Source: Graphilbum fragrans (taxonomy: Eukaryota > Ascomycota > Sordariomycetes > Ophiostomatales > Ophiostomataceae). Taken from it: 64,000 nt of DNA. The DNA lies in NCBI GenBank assembly GCA_001513895.1, contig LLKO01000023.1, forward strand, positions 448,468-512,467, given 5' to 3'. The notes under the pieces are model-generated. The model was not told the DNA's origin and did no database searches. It saw nothing but the letters and a program-made list of their open reading frames with translations. The stretch's first letter is position 1; each line of letters starts with the position of its first letter. Positions 56,475 to 64,000 of this stretch are shown in pieces. Both the position numbers and the translations under genes were made by a program.

Positions 56475-57742
56475 TTCTTTTGCGTCCGCAAAGACGCGCG
56501 CTAGCGCCTCCACGTAAGCTTTCCGAACTAGTAGCTTTTTTTCACCACTGCTTCTGCCTGCCAGTACCACAGTTTGGCTAGGTACGAGTCTAGAGTGTCT
56601 TCTTCTATAAACAGAGGCCTGATGCATCGTCGGCCATGTGTAGCATGCCATTGACTGTCGTCAGCGTTGTGAAGTCGGATTCGACTGGACGCCCAGCTTG
56701 CCTCCACCACCCGATTGAGCGGCATTCCGCCAAGCGCTGCCTCGAGCGCACGCGTATCCGTCGTCCGCTCATTTTACCGGAAGACGTCCAGGGACGCTTG
56801 CTGCGTGTTGGTGTATTCTTCGTAGCCGTCTACTGCCATTTCATTGATAGAGGTCCACGTCAGCCACGACGGCGTGATGAGCACATCGGGCGGCGCCGCA
56901 ACGATCCTTTCGATATCAAACATGCCCGTCGCGTTCCAGTCGTCGGCGACCATCAGATTGGCGGCGGTATTGTCAGACTGGAACAGAAGAAAGGGGCAGT
57001 GGCGGCAATAGGAAACATGAAATAGCGTGCCACGGCTGTTAGACCATGACGAACATCTGTGCCTCGCAGTCCTTCTTTCCCGTGGCCGCGTTGGGTGCCG
57101 GAAGAAAGCGCGACTCGCGAAACGTAACAAGGTCCGATACATACTCGTCGACGTTTGTGTACGTCTGGTCCCAGGGCACTGTTCGGAGGGTTCCTTCGGC
57201 CTTCACCATGTAGCCCGTCTCAAGGGGCATCTCCGGAGCGGCCTCGGGCAGGTAGTTGGAAGGCACGGGTCGGCCCAGCCACGAAGCCACTAGCTGTCGC
57301 ACGTAGAGCACAGCGTATTGAAAGATAGACAGGCGGCCAGCGTGGGAAAACTGCTAGGTTCGTACCAACAAAAAACAATGCCAGACGTCGTTTCCTGGGG
57401 ACGCACATGGAGCCCGCCTAGAAAGCCAAATCCGTACAGGTACGGGAAGCGTACGTCTAGGAAGTGCCGCTGCATCTACCCATAGGACGCCGTCTCCCAC
57501 CGGAACTTGTTGCGCACCGAACACGGATGGTGCGTCCGCCGCACTTGGCTGGGATTGGGATGCGCAATATCACATAGACTGAAAGGCTAACAGCCGCTCC
57601 AGCTCTGCCCTCCTCGCCGCTGCCTGTCCGTACAGCTGCAGCCCTCGACCTGCGAGTAGTTCGTACTGATTCCATCCTCACTTTTGATAGCGTCCTCGAG
57701 GCTAATTTTGCTGAAGCCCCCGAGACAAATCGTTTGTGGCAT
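56475..57742 (-). pseudogene. Nearly full-length decayed APH-family gene
   Basis: Reading down the minus strand, family segments appear in the right order but in changing frames: an N-terminal ISLEDAIKSEDGIS-like start near 57742; NKFRWETASYG then TAG (57476-57478) then MQRHFLDVRFPYLYGFGFLG; a normal 56-nt intron (57351-57406, GTGCGT...CCTAGCAG); SHAGRLSIFQYAVLYVRQLV and EMPLETGYM; a frameshift near 57039; SDNTAANLMV (catalytic-loop position, His replaced by Ser) and DIERIVAAPPDVL; a break near 56774; CIRPLFIEEDTLDSYLAKLW; another shift; and KLLVRKAYVEALARVFADAK. At least one nonsense codon and three frame changes make it a clear pseudogene. Confidence 0.7.
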
Positions 57743-57792
57743 CGTGGCGGTGGGTGATGATCTTGTGAAGGTATTTTGAATACGGAGCCAGA

Positions 57793-57966
57793 GGAAGACC
57801 CACACCAACTGATGGGTACTTTTGATTGGTCCTGTAGAGAAGAAGACCCACACCAACTGATGGGCATCTTTGATTGGTCTCGTAGGGAGGAGGACCCACA
57901 TCAACTGGTTTGCACTTCTTGAGTGGAGGACCCACACCAACTGGTTTTCCCAGTTGGTGTGGGTCC
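57793..57966. repeat. GACCCACACCAACTG tandem repeat ending in a perfect hairpin
   Basis: Four copies of ACCCACACCAACTG (one ACATCAACTG) at ~48, 45 and 36-bp spacing. The last copy (57928-57944) is followed after TTTTC by its exact 17-bp reverse complement (57950-57966). Confidence 0.9.
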
Positions 57967-59617
57967 TTTTCTGAAGGGTCCGTTCGAAAAGGTGGACAAA
58001 TGCTCATACACAAGCGTTGAGTCGACCATGCTGGCCAGGCTCAAACAGCAAAAAAATTGCAGTCAGTTTTCAGGTGCGTGATGGCCAGTGTTTAGGCGGC
58101 GCCGTGGTTTGCTGCTCATAGAGCTTTGGACAGCCGATAGACTTGCGGCGATGCCATGTACGAGCGAGCTTTAAGAGCCCCAAGACTGAGCTCGCGTCAC
58201 AACGCTGTAAATAGAAGCCCTTGTCGTCTGTATGTTTGTCGGTGGGCTTCCAGCTCACACGGCAGCAAGGACAAGCTCCCAGACATAGGCCATGGGGCTG
58301 TAAAGTCCACTGGCCGCAGAGAGAAAACGGAGCAAGCGGCCTCCACGCTGATTATACAGCATCGACCAAGTACACGCAAATGTGCGTACGCCGTTACCTT
58401 CCCTCCTTTCCCCGTGGACAAGAAACAGACCAGGCCCTCTATGCATGTCTATCAAGCGCAAGTCTGCTTAGACGGTCGGGACAAGCGCTTTTGGCGCTGC
58501 TCTTCACCTTTTGTTCAATATACCATACGGTCGTGGATAGCCCTGCACTCTTTGTGGTGGCGATGATGGCTTCTGCCGCGAGACGTGGTGCTGGGTGCAC
58601 ATCGTCGACGATGGGCTCTGACGATGGCTGCCATTCATTGCGTTGGACCGGATGTGTGAAGGAAGCGACTCGTCGGCAATGTTTCGCGGCCGCTTTCTTT
58701 CCGTGCGCCCCATTTGCGAAGGCTGACCAGACCGCACAAGCCCTTTACGGACTTGGCGTCTCTTGTCGCGCAGATCTCGTCATTTGTCATGCCAACGGTC
58801 GGAGTCGGCGAAGATCCCAACCCTGGTGCTTCAATGTCGACGAGGACCCGGCCACCTCAAACCTGCGTGACCCTTTGCGGGCCGCCCCACGACAGCCCCG
58901 GCCACAGTCCTAACATTAACGAGAACGCCGCCTCCTCTGCCACTGAATTTCCCAACACGAGCTCGTGCTGCAGCATTTCCGCGCCAGGGACCGCCAGCTT
59001 TGGCTACACCCCTCCCATCCCACGGTGTCGGCTCGTTTCGAGGCATGCATCGTCATGCTACCGACACAACATGAGGAGCGGCATCACAGCCCACGTCGGA
59101 CGTAACTCCTAGCTTCCACTGCTTCTCAAGATGGGGAGACTGGCAGGGCCAAGACGTGCCTTTCCCCGGCGATGATCGCGCCGCCATGGCACGCCCTGCA
59201 ACAAATCTGAGGACGAGGACGGTGATGATGAGGACGGGGCAGATGTTATTGAAACAAGGGAAGGAACAAGAAACAGGTATGAAGCCGCCAGACCCAAGCC
59301 CGCGGGACAGGAACGCCATCCGTCACAGAAGGAGATCTTCGGAAGTACCTTCATTTGCCTCTGTTCTTTTTTTGTTCCGCGTTTCATCACGCAACGTATC
59401 CAGCCAACCGGTTGTTGTGTACAATAAACGCTCGTTCTGAAAAAAAAGGCATAATGTCATAAAGAGGTCGTACTTGTCTTCGGGTCACTCCTCAAATCAC
59501 TACCACACGTCCGAACCGAGCGACAAACAATTAACCATTTGCGCGTGCGCCGCAAATCGGATCTGAGTCCGGCGTCGTGACGGCCAGGGCTGGGGTGCCC
59601 GCATCGTCGGATCTCGT
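57967..59617. other. No supported gene
   Basis: Many short frames on both strands, none with recognisable domains. Probably decayed accessory sequence and the 3' flank of the next gene. Confidence 0.4.
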
Positions 59618-60628
59618 CTAGGGCAGTGCTGCCTCCTGTGCAGACTTGGCACCAGAGGCAGGTGGAGAGGACGCCTTGGACGACGGAGGCTTTGTAGACG
59701 CTCGCTTCTGGCCGGGGGGCTTAGCATCTGGCGAATTGCCTTCTCGCCGCGAGATATGCAGCTTAGATGCATTGACACGCTCCTCGCCCGGAGAGCCTTT
59801 GCCCCGAACACTCTGCATCATATCTGAGATGGTAATCGGCGGAAGGTCCGTCGATGTCTCGAGTCCAGAGTGAAGGGGAGACACCCGTTGGCGCACTGAC
59901 AATTGCTTGTCTTGATCGTCGGCAGACGATGTTGGGCGGCGTCGTTTCTGTGGTGGAGCAGGCTCGCTCCACCACTGCTCCTTCGGGCGGTTGCGAAAAG
60001 CGAAGAACCGGTCCTCGTCAAGCCCAAGTATGTCCTCCAGCCTGTCCACAAACTGTGCCGCAACGCCCACCTCCTCTTCCCCCTGTTCATACGCTTCGTC
60101 TTCGCCTTCCACTTTCTGCAGATCCAAACTTTTCGTCGATGATTTCGAAGAGACCGATGCAGAAGACGACAGATAGTGGCCAACATCATAAAATTCGACG
60201 AGATAGTGCAAGATTTGTCGACTTCGTTCCGTCCTCGGATCGCGCAAGGTATAAAACTCTTTAGCGGTGCGCGGAAAGGTGGCACGGTCGGGGTAAATGA
60301 CGCCGCGTTCCAGGTCGTAGATAGGAACGGGTTCAATAGGCAACATCGGATTTTTCTTGCGGCCGTTTTGGAGTTGGGCTCGTAGTTGTTGGAAGTTGGC
60401 AGTATTCTAAGCAGGGTCAGCAACAATGAAAAACGAATAATCATCCTTTCGCTGTGCACGTACCTCCGCGCGAAGGATCGCGAGATCAGTCTTCGTGGCC
60501 ATTTCGGAACGGACATCCGCGAACCCTGCAGCCATTTCGGAACGGACAGCCGTGAATTCGGAACGTATCCAAGTATCTTGCTCGTTCCGAGATTCGACGT
60601 ATTCACCATGGGTTAGTGGTTGCGCCAT
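59618..60628 (-). CDS. Fungal hypothetical protein with N-terminal coiled-coil repeats
   Basis: Two exons, 60464-60628 and 59618-60406, with a 56-nt intron (GTACGT...CTGACCCTGCTTAG), phase 0, 317 residues. The N-terminus carries heptad-like repeats (RSEFTAVRSEM, FADVRSEMATKTDLAILRAE), probably a short coiled coil. The middle has a conserved-looking LPIEPVPIYDLERGVIYP and FPRTAKEFYTLRD segment. The C-terminus is disordered, Ser/Pro/Lys-rich, with a basic KRRRP motif that could be nuclear. I recall similar RSEF-repeat proteins in other Hypocreales but no function. It is the only gene in the 52-64 kb stretch that reads intact with standard splice sites. Confidence 0.7.
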
Positions 60629-61719
60629 GGCGTAGTGCGGGTGATCTTGTCGGGATGTTGTAGAAAGATGAGAAATAACGCTCCCTTATGGGGGTGTCAA
60701 AACGCAGGAAGATCAAGGAATAACATCCTGGAAAAGGCGGTTGAAAGTGAGATGATTTTGGAAAGTGATGAAGCACCAACTGTAAAATGAGGGGCTATGC
60801 AGAATGATGAGTTGGCAGTCACGTGTATATGTCACGTGTTAATAGTCACGTGTCCGGTTTCACCAGAACTTACTCCAGATTGATTTTCGCCAGCATTCTT
60901 AGACCTTCGAAAATTAACAGTTTCACTGCGTATTACTTTAGCATCTAGCTTTGAATTGTATACACATGAGCAAAGGATGCTCTGTTTTTCGCCAGTTGGT
61001 CAAGTGATAATTCTTCGTTCAACATCTACACTGCAGTCACGTGCTTTCGTGCGGTTTTGGGCTAGCGTGGCAATTGCAGCTCTCTATGTAAATAGGCAGA
61101 CGCAACACACAACTCGTTTAATAGTTCTCCATTCTGGCCTAGCACAGCGAATTGTCATAGCAGCACAGTCTCAGTCAGAGATCACCAAAGGCAGCCCAAC
61201 TGGGAAGGGTCTTGATGCTTTCCACGCCTCATCCAGGTCCGTGTGCGAGAAGGCATATCCCGCACTGCAGAGTCGCTTGGCTAACGTACAAACCTCACTG
61301 TGACTTTTCTGAGATGCCCTATCGAAGGTCTATACAGATGTTCAGAGTCCAGCTCACGATCTCTCTTTCGTTTGCTCTCCAAAGATCCATAGTACGGGTT
61401 TTCTACACTCAAAAGCAAGTCACAACGACCAGTCGGTATGCCCAACGTCGTCTTAGAACAGCCAACGCGACCATAGCAACGCGCTGGGCTCTCTATGTCG
61501 AAGAAGGAAGCCAGTCCATCGACGAACCAAATCCTAGTACAAGTACAGGAGGTCAGTTCTGTGCGATTCCTTGGCTTGCACGTAACGTCTTGTTAGTCAT
61601 TGTGCCGGGTGCCAGCAAGTATTATTCTCACCTACAGGTGCTGACATGCTTCGCCGTGCTGCAAGGGTTTTTGGGATTTCTTTTGGAAACGGCGGAAAGA
61701 GGGGGGGGGGGGGTAACCA
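60629..61719. other. No supported gene
   Basis: Contains three GTCACGTG motifs near 60820-60850 upstream of the coiled-coil gene (E-box-like CACGTG within TCACGTGT) and a run of 13 G at 61701-61713. No convincing frame. Confidence 0.45.
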
Positions 61720-62240
61720 GGACGGAGTAACGCATGCCTGTAGGTATTTCCATGACAAAGCTCCGCCCGGTGCCAACGTCTCAGAAGGTGAGCCGTCGGC
61801 ATTGCGCCGAAAGGCGTAGCGCAGAGTGGTCCCAATCTTAGCCGCCTGCTCAGCCATGTAGCAGACTTTGACCTACCGCCGAGGGTCTTCGATTCCAGAC
61901 GCAGACCAGAACTCATCCCAGAACACTTTATGTAGTCGAGAGCAACAGGCGTAGTCGTGCCAGCTACTGCGATCCATTTGCCCAGTCTTTAAGAACAAGC
62001 AGTCCAATTCTGTAACGAAGGACATGGTCGCCGCCATACGAGTGACGATGCCAATGATTTCGCAGGTGTCTTCGTCTACTAACATGTTGGTTCTAGGCAA
62101 GTCGCCGTGTGTGGGAATGTGTGGGCATTCTTGTCCGAATAGCGGAGGGATGTTGCGCTCCAGCTCCGACACCGTCGAGGTGCTGAGAGCCTATGCCGAC
62201 GTTTTAGCAGAGCGAGCCTGCGTTGGATTCCAGGCAGACG
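61720..62240 (-). pseudogene. Decayed APH-family gene, C-terminal half
   Basis: In one frame: SELERNIPPLFGQECPHIPT, then THGDLPRTNMLVDEDTCEII (catalytic loop with His, Asp and Asn intact), then GIVTRMAATMSF where the family has a GIVDW-type motif, so the metal-binding Asp is lost. LDCLFLKTGQMDRSSWHDYA and FWDEFWSASGIEDPRR follow, then an in-frame TAG at 61873-61875, after which the same frame continues EQAAKIGTTLRYAFRRNADG. A second in-frame TAG lies upstream of SELER. Clear pseudogene of a second APH subfamily. Confidence 0.65.
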
Positions 62241-62461
62241 GCCAGGCCGGTCTTCTGCTGCTGTATGCTGTGGCATGGACCAACATCGAGCAAAAGCCTA
62301 ACAAGTACGAGCATGAGCAACACGGCATCCACACGGGAAAACTGGGAGATTTGTCCTACCTACCTGGCAAGGTGCTGAACAAAACAAGCATGCCGAGCTT
62401 CCACTGTGTTATTTGCTTCAATATGGCAGGCAAAAGCGTCGAGGCACGAGAGCCCCGGTAA

Positions 62462-62880
62462 TTACGGCATGGTGTAAATGGCCAAGGGGTCGGCACCGTC
62501 CATCATGCCGCGTCGTTGCGCCTTTGGCACCAGGGAGCCGTGAACCGCCTGTGACAACTCTTCCATGCTCTGGTCAATGTGGGCTTCGGGCTCTCGGATG
62601 GATATGGCAAGGCCCTGCTTCGGTACTGTAGGACGTTTCAGACAACAGTGTAGCTCATCTAGTCGGGCGTGTTGACATTGTAGACACTCGAAGCACTTGG
62701 CTTTGATCGCGTAATTGGGTCGTAATAGTTGGGCGGGACAATGGCGCCGCTCGAAAAAGCGGTCGACAACCTGCTGCTTCTAGGACACCCCGCCCATGAT
62801 GACGAGTAAGGCGCTGTTTTTGTCTTCGATGACAAGTCAGCGGGGGTGCGCATCGATCGTATTCTGGAGGGGGCGAGGGA
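62462..62880 (-). pseudogene. Relic of an unrecognised gene
   Basis: The frame ends at TAA 62462-62464 with QGLAISIREPEAHIDQSMEE, LSQAVHGSLVPKAQRRGMMD and GADPLAIYTMP. It is preceded in the same frame by VVDRFFER, a TAG, and FVIEDKNSALLVIMGG. Coherent coding character with a stop inside suggests a decayed gene. It may be another kinase-like tail, but I cannot assign it. Confidence 0.35.
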
Positions 62881-63273
62881 GCACAGGGGGGCGCATTATG
62901 GATTGCACGTACTCTAGCACAAAGCGTCAAGGTCAGTCATAGGGGAACATTTGAGCCTCAGACAACATGAGGGGAAACGGGCGAGGCCAAAGAAAAAGTA
63001 GAATGCCCACCTTGTCACGGCTGGTGGGCGGGACCAGGTAGGCGTGAATGTGCGGCATAGCGAGGCGCATTGGGGACTATCGCTAAGTTCTTCAGGTGCA
63101 GGTAGGGGTCGGTGTGCAGCTCAAAGAGCTACATTTCGAGATGCAGTAGATACCAGTCTGAATACAGCATTCAGGGCACGGCGGTGTGCAATGGCAGAAT
63201 GCGGTACGGCCTTAGGCAGAGCTGGCACAAATGCAGAGTCATACACTACGGGCAACTGTAGCTAATTGTATGA
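62881..63273. other. No supported gene
   Basis: Short frames only, without recognisable content. Confidence 0.4.
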
Positions 63274-63357
63274 GGCGCCGGCTAGGAACAGAGCACCTAA
63301 AAGCTAACCCAAAGGCTAAGTTGCTAGCCTTTGGGGGATCTACACCTAGCCGGCGCC
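63274..63357. repeat. 84-bp nested palindrome, MITE-like
   Basis: Outer arms GGCGCCGGCTAGG (63274-63286) and CCTAGCCGGCGCC (63345-63357) are perfect 13-bp inverted repeats. Inner arms CCCAAAGGCTA (63308-63318) and TAGCCTTTGGG (63325-63335) form an 11-bp perfect stem with a 6-nt loop. Confidence 0.85.
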
Positions 63358-63499
63358 CCGTGAATTAGTTAAACCCACCTGTAAACTTAGGCGGGGATTG
63401 GCCTTGCGGAGCACCGACGGTGGTGCAGCATTAGCATTTAGGCACTGCTTGTCCACTATGGAGTACAGCAAGACACACCTGTAATGCCCGCAGTCAGAA

Positions 63500-63936
63500 C
63501 CTGCCCCAACAACTAGGACCTCGGAATTGCTCTCCACGGCACCTATCATTATCCACTACCACGGCTGCCGAGTTCGCCGTGGCCGCATCGTCGGCCTTGT
63601 CCTCGATCGCCACCCCAACACGCTGACCAACTACCTCAAGAACAATGTCGAGCTCATGGGGAAGGATACCTTCATGCAGGCCCTCATGTCGGACGTCTAC
63701 TGCCTGCATTCGCTTGGTTGAGCCCACAACGGCCTCGATCCAGACGAGGCACGCATACCGGTCCTAGTCGACGTTGGGTCTGCCCGCCCGATAGGCACGA
63801 AGCTGGGAACTTGCCGGGGATTCACGGGTGGTTCGATAGAGAGATAAATAATTACTACGTATCGGGAAATCGCCATGGCTTGTTCGCTTTGAATATATGC
63901 ACCTGGTTGGACGCACCGACATTTGTCGATGCGTAA
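63500..63936 (+). pseudogene. Decayed protein-kinase-like gene
   Basis: IIIHYHGCRVRRGRIVGLVL, DRHPNTLTNYLKNN and FMQALMSDVYCLHSLG form a kinase hinge/helix region. The frame then meets TGA (63719-63721) where a Trp is expected before a catalytic loop. Beyond it the frame reads AHNGLDPDEARIPVLVDVGS, so the HxD Asp appears as Gly and DFG as DVG. After a shift FDREINNYYVSGNRHGLFAL and CTWLDAPTFVD follow. The order matches fungal Ser/Thr-kinase-like proteins as I recall them. Inactive. Confidence 0.6.
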
Positions 63937-64000
63937 TTTAGATGCGACGTCTTGCTGTCATCAATAAGTTCTTGCATCAGTGGTTGGCTGTCTGCCAACC

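Noticed and set aside
48279..64000. Search for MAT genes next to SLA2
   Set aside because: No HMG-box or alpha-box signature seen in any frame; recorded as absence only.
1..64000. tRNA or rRNA genes
   Set aside because: No TPsiC-box/anticodon-arm pattern or rRNA core recognised by eye; a covariance-model scan would be decisive.

Overview
This looks like a chromosomal segment from a filamentous ascomycete (Pezizomycotina, probably Sordariomycetes/Hypocreales). The evidence is short GT-AG introns of about 50-140 nt with CTAAC/CTGAC branch sites, GC-rich third codon positions in the conserved genes, long gene-free gaps, and recognisable fungal genes: an L-arabinitol 4-dehydrogenase-like enzyme, a WSC cell-wall sensor, the endocytic adaptor Sla2, and fungal-only hypothetical families. 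All multi-exon models below were built by hand from splice signals and frame continuity.

Layout. 0-2 kb: 3' end of a polyol dehydrogenase (+), then a DUF1989/urea-carboxylase-associated protein (-). 4.3-9.8 kb: a giant repeat-rich protein (+) ending in a degenerate kinase-like region. 10.4-13.1 kb: a WSC-domain, Ser/Thr-rich, apparently GPI-anchored wall protein (-) interrupted by a 54-N assembly gap. 13-18 kb: no convincing genes. 18.2-18.9 kb: a possible fragmented cysteine-rich gene. About 19-26 kb: an AT-richer island with a complex foldback repeat and one striking gene (-), in which a Ulp1-like (C48) protease frame meets a JmjC/cupin frame at TAATG, or is fused to it by a 32-nt intron. 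26.8-27.6 kb: a probable multi-exon unknown gene (-). 27.6-32.9 kb: repeats and no convincing gene. 32.9-36.2 (+) and 38.2-40.7 kb (-): two convergent, possibly related large unknown proteins, the second with an F-box-like motif. 42.5-44.1 kb (-): a protein with a PD-(D/E)XK-nuclease-like signature. 44.9-48.3 kb (-): SLA2, complete in four exons.

49.9-64 kb is an accessory graveyard. It holds one nearly intact aminoglycoside-phosphotransferase-like (APH) gene broken by one T-run frameshift, at least three decayed APH relatives, a decayed protein kinase, other relics, a foldback MITE-like element and tandem repeats. Only the 59.6-60.6 kb coiled-coil gene looks intact there. SLA2 usually flanks the mating-type locus in this group, but no HMG-box or alpha-box gene was seen here.

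The genes do not form an obvious pathway. The recurring theme is kinase-like folds (giant pseudokinase, APH genes and relics, kinase relic) together with fungal-specific accessory families, in sequence rich in simple repeats. No rRNA, tRNA or CRISPR was recognised.
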